Origin: Bog-473 sp963807675
GTDB taxonomy: Bacteria; Actinomycetota; Acidimicrobiia; Acidimicrobiales; RAAP-2
DNA length: 64,000 nucleotides
Direction: 5' to 3'
Assembly: GCA_963807675.1 (NCBI GenBank)
Contig: CAWECP010000003.1
Span: 1-64,000 of the forward strand
A model generated the notes under the pieces. It ran no database searches, was not told the origin of the DNA, and worked only from the letters and a program-made list of their open reading frames with translations. Shown piece by piece: positions 55,972-64,000 of the stretch. The translations under genes were made by a program, and so were the position numbers. The stretch's first letter is position 1; every line of letters begins with the position of its first letter.

Positions 55972-56111
55972 CGACCTTGAAGATAACGATCGTCCGTAGG
56001 GCGGGGTCCGATTCCATTTGCCACGTGGCCTGACACCCAGCGGACTCGCCGCCCATCGGGCATAGTGGAGGCAGCCGTTTTCCAGGTCGGACGACAGAGG
56101 AGGTTCCCACC

Positions 56112-56644
56112 ATGGCAGTCGACACGTTCTTCGCCTATTGCGGTGTCTACGCCAACACCGAGTCCGCCTTGGCGGACTATGAGGCCGTCCACGCGCTCCA
56201 CACCGAAGTCGGACTTATCGACGCGTACGACGCCGCCGTAATAGAGCGAAAGGTCGACGGCAAGGTCAAGATCGTCAAGAAGCACGAGACACCTACCCGA
56301 GTCGGCGGTGTCCTCGGTGGCGGTGTCGGGTTGGCCACGGGCTGGTCATCGTGTTGTTCCCCGCGGCTGCCATCGGCGGTGGGCTCCTGCTCGCCACCAC
56401 CGGCGGGGGCGCGATCCTGGGGGCCGTGGCCGGCCACGCCGCCGCCGGGATGAGCCGCAGCGATCTCAAGGAGCTCGGCGAGAGCCTCGACAGCGGTCAG
56501 GCCGGACTCGTGGTCGTGGCCATCTCGGACATGCAGGCCAAGATCGAATCAGCCATGAAGCGCGCAGAAAAGATTCAGGCCAAGGAGTTGAAGGCCGACC
56601 AGAAGCAGATCGAGGACGAGGCCAAGGCCGATTCCAAGAAGTGA
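56112..56644 (+). CDS. DUF1269-type membrane protein (one frameshift)
   Basis: The N-terminal half, VDTFFAYCGVYANTESALAD to VKIVKKHETPTRVGG, is followed by a glycine-rich membrane segment (LFPAAAIGGGLLLATTGGGA) and a charged helical tail (KRAEKIQAKELKADQKQIED). A one-base shift near 56335 falls inside the glycine-rich part. Corrected length is about 177 aa. It heads a cluster of small envelope or stress genes. Confidence 0.7.
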
Positions 56645-56759
56645 GGCTCTACGAAGGAGTATGGCGATTCAAGTAGCCCGCAACCCGACACTCGGATACC
56701 GGTTTGGGACTAGCGAGCGCCCCGGCTCGAGATGCGCAGACGCCGCCGATCGGGGTGCG

Positions 56760-57152
56760 TCAGGTCGTGATCTCGTCGCGCGCGCCATGGGCAGCGAGGG
56801 CATAAACGACGAGAACCCCGACGGCGATGTAGGTGAGTGACCAGATCGGGTAGTAGGGCATCCACCAGATCGCGCTGATGGCGAGGATCGCACCGGCGAT
56901 GACGCCTATCCAGCGAGCGACCTGCGAGCGACCTGCGATGAGAGCGAACGCCGACAGGATGAGGACGACGGCGACCACGAGATAGACCCAGCCGTAGGTC
57001 TTGAGGCTGTGGCCGAAGATAGCCGCCTCGAAGTTCTCGGGCAGCACACCGTGGTAGCGGAAGGCCCAGATTGCGTCGAAGACGCGGATGATTCCGGCGA
57101 CCCCAAGCACGATGGCTGCAAAGAGAATCCAACCATCACCCCGTTGTTCCAT
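56760..57152 (-). CDS. Four-helix membrane protein, DUF7144-like
   Basis: A 130-aa membrane protein with GWILFAAIVLGVAGIIRVFD, FRYHGVLPENFEAAIFGHSL and four hydrophobic segments. A close paralogue lies at 62932-63324, sharing the YHGVLPEN and GHSLKTYGWVYL segments. The ATG before EQRGDG is chosen; upstream in-frame codons look non-coding. Function unknown. Confidence 0.75.
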   Translation of the reverse strand: MEQRGDGWILFAAIVLGVAGIIRVFDAIWAFRYHGVLPENFEAAIFGHSLKTYGWVYLVVAVVLILSAFALIAGRSQVARWIGVIAGAILAISAIWWMPYYPIWSLTYIAVGVLVVYALAAHGARDEITT

Positions 57153-57545
57153 TTGCCCTCCCCCGTTTGAAGGTCGTCTGACCGTCGCCGGCCAGACCAC
57201 GCGGTTAGGAGCACCATGGCTTCGTGGGTTATTTTACCTGAAGCTTTCGGGGATTGCTCTTGAAATTTTCCGGCAAGTCGAAATCGAGCGCCATAACAAG
57301 CGAGCGTCGCCTTCCCGTACCTGGAAAGCCCCGAAACGAGACGAGGCTCAACCCTGAGTAAACCCGTCCGACATCCGGCGCTTGCCACAGCCCGAAGACA
57401 CCACGACGTTCCCCGGCGAAGGAAGCCGGCAAGTCCATGTTCCAAAGGGGGAGTCCAGAGCACAACATGAACACCGTGGCATGGGCGAACGCGATGGGTT
57501 AGGTTCCATTCGGTGAGCGTCAGCTGACTCGAAAGGGGCCACCCG
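57153..57545. other. Divergent intergenic region without a gene
   Basis: The gap separates the DUF7144-like and DUF6325-like genes and contains a locally A/T-richer part near 57230-57290. No operator-like repeat was seen. Confidence 0.35.
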
Positions 57546-57983
57546 ATGACAGATGAAGCGAGCGTCCTAGGGCCGATCAGCTATCTCGTCGTCGAGTTCC
57601 CCGGCAACAAGATGACCGGAGAGGGGTTCTCCAACCTGCTCGACCTCGTCGACAGTGGAGTGATTCGGATCCTCGATCTGATGTTCGTGGCCCGCAACTC
57701 CGATGGCTCGATGCGAGCACTCGAGCTCCAGGACATCGACGGCGATGGAAAGTTCGACCTGACCGTCTTCGCAGGTGCGTCGTCGGGCCTGCTGGGCGAG
57801 AGCGATCTCGCTGAAGCGGCATCGGTGATCGAACCAGGTTCGGCGGCCGGGATCTTGATCTTCGAGAACCGCTGGGCGACGCCTTTCATCCAGGCGTTGC
57901 GTCGTGGTGACGCCGAGCTTGTCGCCGCCGGTTACATCCCCCAGGGCGACCTCGTTGCGGCGCTCGAAGCCGCCGAAGGTTGA
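57546..57983 (+). CDS. DUF6325 family protein
   Basis: A 145-aa acidic protein beginning GPISYLVVEFPGNKMTGEGF, with ILDLMFVARNSDGSMRALEL and ILIFENRWATPFIQALRRGD. Proteins of this type are common in actinobacteria next to SHOCT-domain genes, as here. No function is established. Confidence 0.75.
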   Translation: MTDEASVLGPISYLVVEFPGNKMTGEGFSNLLDLVDSGVIRILDLMFVARNSDGSMRALELQDIDGDGKFDLTVFAGASSGLLGESDLAEAASVIEPGSAAGILIFENRWATPFIQALRRGDAELVAAGYIPQGDLVAALEAAEG

Positions 57984-58022
57984 TCCCACGGATAGCTGAT
58001 CCAACAAAGAAAGGACGAAACC

Positions 58023-58304
58023 ATGCCGCTTCTCCGAGGTATCGCACGCACCGCAGCCATCGCCGGAACGGCCACTGCCGTGTCGAATCGTGTGTCACGA
58101 CGTCAGCAAAATCGGTGGGCGCAACAAGAGGACCAGCAGTACCCGCTACAGCAGCAGTACGCCCCGCAGCCGGCACCAGCTCCAGCTCCAGCTCCAGCTC
58201 CAGATCCCATTGCGCAGCTGAAGGAACTGGCCGAACTTAAGTCACAGGGCATCCTCACCGAGGCCGAGTTCGACGCCCAGAAGGCGAAGATCCTGGCGTC
58301 CTGA
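58023..58304 (+). CDS. SHOCT-domain protein
   Basis: A 93-aa protein with a basic N-terminus, a Gln- and Pro/Ala-rich linker (PAPAPAPAPAPDP) and a C-terminal SHOCT domain (LKELAELKSQGILTEAEFDA). The last 13 codons are nearly identical in DNA to those of the next gene, implying duplication or gene conversion. Confidence 0.8.
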   Translation: MPLLRGIARTAAIAGTATAVSNRVSRRQQNRWAQQEDQQYPLQQQYAPQPAPAPAPAPAPDPIAQLKELAELKSQGILTEAEFDAQKAKILAS

Positions 58305-58367
58305 ATTGGTTTCGAATCGGACATGGCTTTGCCAATTGCAATCGCAACAATGACACAAGGAGGATAA

Positions 58368-58775
58368 ATGCTTCTCGCCAGCTACCAATACCCGATCCTC
58401 GATTTCTTCCTGACGATGCTGTACTTCTTCCTCTTCGTCATCTGGATCTGGCTGTTGATCACGGTGTTCGTCGACATCTTCCGCAGCCGCGACATGGGCG
58501 GTTGGGCCAAGGCGCTGTGGGTGATCTTCGTGATCATCCTCCCGTTCCTGGGCGTCTTCGTCTACCTGATCGCCCGGGGCGGCAAGATGCATGAGCGGGC
58601 GGCGCAGGAGGCGGCAGAGCAGCAGAAGGCGTTCGACGCCTACGTGCAGGAGGCGGCCGGCACTGCCGGGACCAGTTCGGCCGATCAGCTCTCCAAGCTG
58701 GCCGACCTGAAGTCGCAGGGCGTCATCACCGACGCCGAGTTCGACGCCCAAAAGGCGAAGATCCTGGCGTCCTGA
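58368..58775 (+). CDS. Membrane protein with PLDc_N-like helices and C-terminal SHOCT domain
   Basis: A 135-aa protein with two transmembrane helices (MLYFFLFVIWIWLLITVFVD, then ALWVIFVIILPFLGVFVYLI) in the arrangement of phospholipase D-nuclease N-terminal regions. A charged linker and a SHOCT domain (LSKLADLKSQGVITDAEFDA) follow. The start has AAGGAGG upstream. Confidence 0.8.
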   Translation: MLLASYQYPILDFFLTMLYFFLFVIWIWLLITVFVDIFRSRDMGGWAKALWVIFVIILPFLGVFVYLIARGGKMHERAAQEAAEQQKAFDAYVQEAAGTAGTSSADQLSKLADLKSQGVITDAEFDAQKAKILAS

Positions 58776-58880
58776 ACCGCCGGCCATGGCGCTGCTCCAT
58801 GCGTGAGCCCTGCTGCCAGCCTCGTCACGGGACGATGCCGTCTCGTTGTTGTGCACTTCCGCCGAGGTAGGCCGCAGGTG

Positions 58881-60599
58881 TCACGGCTCTCCGACGGCCG
58901 CGATGGCGGCCTCAAGGGTGGGGTAGAAGCGGTCACGATCCAGCGTCTCGAAGAGGCCGTAGCGACGAACCAGATCTTGGAGCCGGGTGCGCATCTCTGC
59001 GAAAGCCATGTGGATGCCCGTGGCGTTGAGTTCGCGGTCGAGCTGCTCGAGCATCCTTGCCGCCGATACGTCGACGTCGGTCATCGCCTCGCACTGGACG
59101 ACCACCCACGACGCGTGACGTTCAGCGACGGCGTGGCGAACCTGGGTCCGGAAGGCTGAGCAGTTCGCGAAGAACAGGGGAGCCTCCCAGCGGTAGACGA
59201 CGATCCCCGGGAGCTGGCGCGCATCGGGGTAGCGCCCGACGCTGTGCCAGCCTGCCAGGTCCTCCACCTGGCCGAGAACCGCACCATGGGGTTGCCAGCT
59301 GCGGCGGAAGAACAACAGCACGGCGAGTGCGATGGCGATGACGATTCCCGGCAGGACCCCGAACACGATCACGCCCAAGCTGGCGACCACCGAAAGGACG
59401 AGCGCACTCTTTCGGACCCGGTAGTAGCGGACCAGGGCCTCGAGGTCGAGTAGGGCGAGGGCGGCGGCGATCAGCACTGCGGCCAGGGCGGACTGAGGAA
59501 GGTCGGCCAACAGGGAGTTGAAGAACAGCAGCAGTGACACGACGATGCCGGCACCGACCAACGACGCGAGTTGTGACTTGGCTCCCGCCTGTTCCACAAC
59601 CGCTGTACGCGACCCACTGGTCGACACCGCGAAGCCCTGGAGGAGGCCCGCGGCGAGGTTGGCCGCTCCGATGCCGATCATCTCCTGGTTGGGATCCACC
59701 TCCTCACCGCGGCGGGCTCCGAAGCTCGAGGACGTGGCGATCGTGTCGGCCAGCGACACGAGTGTGATGCCCACGGCGGCGACCAGTAAGGGGCCCACGT
59801 CGGAGACCTTTGTCCAAGGGACCGACGGCCTGGGGACTCCCCTGGGGAGTGTCCCCACGGTCGACACCCCGTGCGCGTGCAGATCGAAGACGGCGGAGAC
59901 GACGGTGGCCGCCACGATGCCGACGAGGACGGCGGGAACGACCTTGGTGAATCGGGACAGCACCAACAAGATGGCCAGCACCCCCAGGCCGACCAGGAGC
60001 GCCGCCCCGACCGTGTTGTCGAGGCCGAGCACGAAGGCCTTGAGCTCGGGACCGAAACCCTCGACGTCCGTCGAGAACCCGAAGAGTTTGGGCAGTTGGC
60101 CCACGATGATGATGAGGGCGAGACCGTTCATGTATCCGACCTGCACCTCGCTCGAGAGCAGGTCGGCGACGAAGCCGAGGCGCCCGATCCCCAACCCGAT
60201 CTCGATGAGCGCGACGATGACGGCGAGCATGCCGGCCAGCGCGATGGCACGATGGATGTCGCCGCCCGCCAGCAACGGCATGAGGGCAGCGAAGATCAGG
60301 GGCGAGATCGAAGAATCCGGGCCGAGGACGAGGATTTTGGAAGGTCCAAAGACCGCGTAGCCGACCAGACATCCGATGGACGTGTACAAGCCGGTTACCG
60401 GAGGCAGCCCCGCCAGCTCGGCGTAGGCCAACCCTTGCGGCACGAGGATGGCGGCCAGCACGACGCCCGCGACGACGTCGGACCGTGCCCATCTCCGGTC
60501 GTAGGTTCGGACGACCCGGAGACCCGGTATCCATCTCGCTATCCCCGAAGGGCCTTCGTCCAACGTGCCCTCGTTCCCCTTGTGACCTTCGGCCACCAC
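58881..60599 (-). CDS. SulP-family anion transporter with STAS domain
   Basis: A 572-aa protein. The membrane domain begins at VVAGVVLAAILVPQGLAYAE, with GLYTSIGCLVGYAVFGPSK and the family signature around SSFGARRGEEVDPNQEMIGI. A C-terminal STAS domain spans about 440-565 (WEAPLFFANCSAFRTQV, then MTDVDVSAARMLEQLDREL). Substrates include sulfate, bicarbonate or other anions. No frameshift is present. Confidence 0.85.
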   Translation of the reverse strand: MVAEGHKGNEGTLDEGPSGIARWIPGLRVVRTYDRRWARSDVVAGVVLAAILVPQGLAYAELAGLPPVTGLYTSIGCLVGYAVFGPSKILVLGPDSSISPLIFAALMPLLAGGDIHRAIALAGMLAVIVALIEIGLGIGRLGFVADLLSSEVQVGYMNGLALIIIVGQLPKLFGFSTDVEGFGPELKAFVLGLDNTVGAALLVGLGVLAILLVLSRFTKVVPAVLVGIVAATVVSAVFDLHAHGVSTVGTLPRGVPRPSVPWTKVSDVGPLLVAAVGITLVSLADTIATSSSFGARRGEEVDPNQEMIGIGAANLAAGLLQGFAVSTSGSRTAVVEQAGAKSQLASLVGAGIVVSLLLFFNSLLADLPQSALAAVLIAAALALLDLEALVRYYRVRKSALVLSVVASLGVIVFGVLPGIVIAIALAVLLFFRRSWQPHGAVLGQVEDLAGWHSVGRYPDARQLPGIVVYRWEAPLFFANCSAFRTQVRHAVAERHASWVVVQCEAMTDVDVSAARMLEQLDRELNATGIHMAFAEMRTRLQDLVRRYGLFETLDRDRFYPTLEAAIAAVGEP

Positions 60600-60722
60600 G
60601 CTGTTCGACCCGAACCTACAATGCGATCAGGTAGAAGACCAGCGAAGGGTGCGCGGTGATGTCCAGACCCGGGCGACATCGGAGGATCCGACGTCCTAGC
60701 GGCGCCAGGACGAGAAGCTCCC

Positions 60723-62116
60723 ATGACGCGCACCTGGACTGGAGGGCGGCGACACCAAGTGGGTGACTCGAGTCGAACCGCGTTGGGTCCCCCGCGAGCT
60801 CTCGCCACCCTCTCGCTCGCCGCAGTCGTCCTACTGGTTGTTGCGCTAATCCTCTTCCTCGTTCGCAACGGCGTCTACGTGGCGATGGGGGCGGCCGGCT
60901 TGGCTCTCGGCGTGGCCGGGGGATGGTGGGCGATCACGAAACGATCCCCGCGCCACTGGGTTGGCGTAATCGGGGCGATCCTTGGAGCCGCCATTCTGCT
61001 CAGCGCGTTGCTCTTGGCCGGGCACGAAGACTGGGAGTCCCTCGTCCGAGCACTTATCTGCCTCGCGCTCCTCGGCATTGCCGTTCTGGCGGCGCGGGCG
61101 TCGTTGGCTGCCAGCCTCCGCAGCACCGCCGCCGGTCGAGTGCACCGCGCCACACGACCCGCGCACCCGGTCCTGTTGTGCAATCCATGGTCGGGTGGCG
61201 GCAAGGTTGAGAAGTTCGGTTTGGTGGAGTTGGCCTCTTCCCTGGGGGTCGAGACCGTGATGCTCGATCACGGCCTCGACCTCGAAGAACTCGCCCGAGA
61301 CGCTATCTCCCGGGGCGCCGACTGCCTGGGCATGGCCGGCGGAGACGGCTCACAGGCACTGGTCGCCTCCATCGCAGTCGAGCACGATCTTCCCTTCGTC
61401 TGCGTCACCGCGGGACGCGGAACCACTTCGCCCTCGACTTGGGGTTGGATCGCCGCGACCCGCGCCAGAGCCTGTACGCCTTCCGCGATGCGATAGAGCG
61501 CCGAGTCGACTATGCGACGGTGAACGACCGGTTTTTCGTCAACAACGTCTCGTTGGGCGTCTACGCCACCATCGTCCAGCAGGAGGGCTATCGAGAGGCC
61601 AAGGCGCAGACGACGCGGCGGCTGCTCCCTGAGATGCTGGGCGACGCCGAGGAACCCTTCGATCTGTCGTTCGTGACGCCCGACGGCACTGAAGTCGACG
61701 GGTCCTTCCTCGTCATGGTGTCCAATGACCCCTACGTGCTCGCGGCGTCGCCCAGCACCTCCCAGCGCCTCCGTCTCGACACGGGGCAGCTCGGTGTGTT
61801 CGCCGTGACCGCGGCGACGGGCGCGCAGGCCGCCGAGGTCGTCACCCTCGCCCTGGCCGGCCAGGGAGGACGCAGCCGCCATGCCTTCGAATTCACCTGC
61901 GGGACCTTCGAGATCACATCCCGATCCGGAGCGGCGTACGCCGGCATCGACGGCGAGGCTCTTGAACTCGAGACGCCGATGACCTTCCGCACCCACCCCC
62001 AAGGTCTGCGCATGCTCGTCCCGGAAGGCAACATCGAGGTCGCGCTGCGGCGCCAGTCCCGCCAGGTGCAGGTTCGCGACCTCGTCCACTTGGCGACGGG
62101 CACGGCGCCCGGCTAG
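60723..62116 (+). CDS. Diacylglycerol-kinase-like lipid kinase with N-terminal membrane helices (one frameshift)
   Basis: Four hydrophobic helices occupy about 25-135. The catalytic domain then begins at HPVLLCNPWSGGGK, with the nucleotide-binding GMAGGDGSQA. A one-base shift near 61425 separates VCVTAG from the frame restoring GTRNHFALDLGLDRRDP. The C-terminal lobe includes FFVNNVSLGVYATIV and AGIDGEALELETPM. Corrected length is about 464 aa. The likely reaction is ATP-dependent phosphorylation of a diacylglycerol-type lipid. Confidence 0.8.
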
Positions 62117-62136
62117 GTGCCGTTCCGGAGAGCGGA

Positions 62137-62919
62137 TCAGAACCGCGTCGGTACCTCGTGGCGGTGCACGCGCGGCTCTCGGTAGTCGCCTTTCTTTTGC
62201 CGGGACGGCAGGACGACGGGCCCTTGCTCCTCGCGTTCGTAGGGGACCAGGTCGAGGATGTGGCTGATGATGTTGAGGCGGGCCCGGCGCTTGTCATCGG
62301 AGTTAGCCACGTACCAGGGCGACGTCTCGGTATCGGTGGCGGCGAACATGGCGTCGCGCGCCCTGGAGTAGTCGTACCAGCGACCGTACGACTCGATGTC
62401 CATCTCCGAGAGCTTCCAGGTCTTGCGGTCGTCGTCGATGCGAGCAGTCAAGCGGCGCGTCTGCTCCTCCTGGCTGACCTCGAGCCAGTACTTGAGCAGT
62501 AGCACTCCTGAGTCGACGATGGCCTGCTCAACGAAGGGAACCAGCTGGAGGAACCGGGCCGACTCCTCTTGGGTGCAAAACCCCATGACCGGCTCGACCC
62601 CGGCGCGGTTGTACCAGCTTCGGTCGAATATCACGACCTCGCCTCCGGCGGGCAGGTGGGGGACGTAGCGTTGCATGTACATCTGCGAGCGTTCGCGGTC
62701 GGTGGGAGCGGGGAGGGCCACGACCCGGAAGACTCGGGGGCTGACCCGCTCGGTGAGCCGCTTGATGACGCCGCCCTTCCCCGCCGTGTCCCGACCCTCG
62801 AACACGATGCACACCTTGGCCTGCTCGTGCACGACCCAGCTCTGCAGGTGCACGAGGTCGACCTGCAGACGCTCGAGCTCCTCCTCGTACTCCTTGCGTC
62901 GCATTTTGGGGGGTCGCAC
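62137..62919 (-). CDS. ppk2: Polyphosphate kinase 2
   Basis: A 260-aa PPK2 that transfers phosphate between polyphosphate and nucleotides. Walker A is GRDTAGKGG at 42-50, the lid region is LPAPTDRERSQMYMQRYVPH, and Walker B is VIFDRSWYNRAGVE with Asp99. The start is a GTG at 62919. Polyphosphate use fits the stress and energy theme of the window. Confidence 0.9.
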   Translation of the reverse strand: MRPPKMRRKEYEEELERLQVDLVHLQSWVVHEQAKVCIVFEGRDTAGKGGVIKRLTERVSPRVFRVVALPAPTDRERSQMYMQRYVPHLPAGGEVVIFDRSWYNRAGVEPVMGFCTQEESARFLQLVPFVEQAIVDSGVLLLKYWLEVSQEEQTRRLTARIDDDRKTWKLSEMDIESYGRWYDYSRARDAMFAATDTETSPWYVANSDDKRRARLNIISHILDLVPYEREEQGPVVLPSRQKKGDYREPRVHRHEVPTRF

Positions 62920-62931
62920 CGCTCCGTCATC

Positions 62932-63324
62932 TCACATCACAGGTTCGGTCGCCTTGCCTCCATAGAGCGTCAGCCCGTAGATCACCGCGATGCCGAGGAA
63001 CGTGTAGACGAGTGACCACACCGGGTAGTAGGGCATCCAGAACACCGAGGAGATCGCAGCGATGGCACCGGCCACGATCCCCACCCAGCGGGCGACTTGT
63101 GAGCCGTTCATGACGGCGATCGCCGAGAGCATCAAGATGATCGCCACGGCCAGGTACACCCAGCCGTAGGTCTTGAGGCTGTGGCCGAAGACCGCTCCCT
63201 CGAGGTTCTCTGGCAAAACACCGTGATACCGGAAGGCCCAGATTGCGTCGAAGAGCCGCATGATGCCGGCCATCCCGAGCACCACGGACGAGAAGACGAT
63301 CCACCCGCGACCCGATCCATCCAT
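62932..63324 (-). CDS. Four-helix membrane protein, DUF7144-like (second copy)
   Basis: A 130-aa paralogue of the protein at 56760-57152, sharing DAIWAFRYHGVLPEN, GHSLKTYGWVYL and WMPYYPVWSL. It ends 12 bases before the PPK2 start and may be co-transcribed with it. Function unknown. Confidence 0.75.
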   Translation of the reverse strand: MDGSGRGWIVFSSVVLGMAGIMRLFDAIWAFRYHGVLPENLEGAVFGHSLKTYGWVYLAVAIILMLSAIAVMNGSQVARWVGIVAGAIAAISSVFWMPYYPVWSLVYTFLGIAVIYGLTLYGGKATEPVM

Positions 63325-63387
63325 GGTCAACCTCCTCCGGTCATCCCACTCCTAGTCTGAGTGTAAGCCCTCACCACCCCGCCGAAC

Positions 63388-63687
63388 TCAGGTGACCACG
63401 GGCTCCTCCACGAACCCCGGGGGGAGGGTGCCGGTGGCGGCCTCCCAGCCCATTGCAGCGACACGGGCGCTCAGCACCTTGGTGATGCCAAGGCCTATGC
63501 CCGCTGCGGCGGCCCACAGCACGGCATCGAGCCACGAGAACCGGGCACTGGTGGGGTCGAACGGAGAAGGAGCGGCTGCGTCCTTGCGGATGGCCTGATA
63601 CCCGACTCTCATGAGCTTCCGGGCGAGCAACCCGCCCAGCATGCCGATGCCGGCGGAGACCAGCTTCCAGATCCGCTCGCGGGTCAC
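63388..63687 (-). CDS. DUF4235 family membrane protein
   Basis: A 99-aa protein with VSAGIGMLGGLLARKLMRVG and a second hydrophobic segment LDAVLWAAAAGIGLGITKVL, matching the two-helix DUF4235 pattern. The GTG at 63687 gives the usual family length; the frame is open upstream to 63900, but those residues look unrelated. Confidence 0.7.
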   Translation of the reverse strand: MTRERIWKLVSAGIGMLGGLLARKLMRVGYQAIRKDAAAPSPFDPTSARFSWLDAVLWAAAAGIGLGITKVLSARVAAMGWEAATGTLPPGFVEEPVVT

Positions 63688-64000
63688 GGGAGAAGATTCT
63701 ACCTGGTCGTCGTCTTGGTCGTGAGCGTCGCTCTCGACCCAAGACGGAAGCGCGTCCACGTCGCGCCCCTCGCCCGAGCCGCGCTCGACCAGGCTGTGGT
63801 CGACATCCTCCCGACCAGATACGTTGGCGGTGATTCCGATGTGGGAGGCCCGCGTCGTGTGCAAAGGACCACTGCCCCTAGCCGGCAAATGGTTGATCAA
63901 GCATGATCAAGGCGATGGCGTCCACGTCACCTTCGAATGTGCGGGACCGCAGTCTGGAGAGAGGCCACCGCGATGAGCGCCGCACCTGACGACGCCGTTG
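63688..64000. other. Right edge of window; possible start of a further gene
   Basis: No full gene fits here. An ATG at 63973 preceded by GAGAGAGG opens a plus-strand frame (MSAAPDDAV) that runs off the window and may be the start of a gene. Confidence 0.3.

Overview
The window is high-GC bacterial DNA, most likely from an actinomycete of the Acidimicrobiia type. The evidence is the strong G/C third-position bias, GTG and TTG starts, many four-base ATGA or GTGA gene overlaps, a pilin with a threonine-rich linker, an F420-type (DDN family) reductase, a WS/DGAT acyltransferase and small actinobacterial families (DUF1269, DUF4235, DUF6325, SHOCT). The taxon is an inference; no rRNA or complete tRNA gene was seen.

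Layout. 1-3.8 kb: a minus-strand operon of two MutS-family ATPases and a dynamin-like GTPase. 4.2-5.0 kb: a junction where a repeat, an HNH endonuclease remnant and a truncated amino-acid permease meet. 5.1-19.3 kb: a dormancy-type island resembling the mycobacterial DosR regulon. It holds three universal stress proteins, flavin-binding pyridoxamine-oxidase-like proteins, a CBS protein, phosphoketolase plus acetate kinase, an alcohol dehydrogenase, a GNAT acetyltransferase, a WS/DGAT and a DevS/DevR-like two-component pair. A recurring site, best form CTAGGGAGGAAGGTCCCG, lies upstream of many of these genes, so they look like one low-oxygen or redox regulon. 19.4-25.1 kb: a repeat copy, an XRE/nucleotidyltransferase toxin-antitoxin pair, a group II intron and an IS66 element. 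25.3-33.8 kb: a pilin-like protein, a DDN-type reductase, MarR-ClC and SCO1 genes, a cation/calcium exchanger and a potassium channel. 34.0-40.3 kb: a nest in which a repeat copy is split by an IS3 element that is itself split by an IS21 element with a 5-bp target duplication, followed by an ISL3 element. 40.7-46.4 kb: a cyclic-nucleotide-binding protein, a large LuxR-type ATPase regulator and an orphan solute-binding protein. 46.5-48.1 kb: the last repeat copy, mazEF, a tRNA/tmRNA 3'-end-like sequence, a 15-bp inverted repeat with (GCT)10 and a 13-bp palindrome. 48.4-64 kb: envelope and stress genes (HlyD-like protein, Na+/H+ antiporter, DUF2252, SMP-30, phosphoesterase, DUF1269/DUF7144/DUF6325/SHOCT cluster, SulP transporter, diacylglycerol-kinase-like enzyme, PPK2, DUF4235).

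Two observations cut across the regions. Many conserved genes, above all in the first 24 kb, are broken by isolated one-base shifts with conserved motifs intact on both sides. This looks more like residual sequencing error than decay, and such genes are given here as whole genes with the shifts noted. Second, a repeat family of about 250-450 bp occurs four times in the same orientation. It ends in a hairpin whose inner stem changes sequence but keeps pairing, and each copy sits beside a toxin-antitoxin, HNH or small HTH gene.
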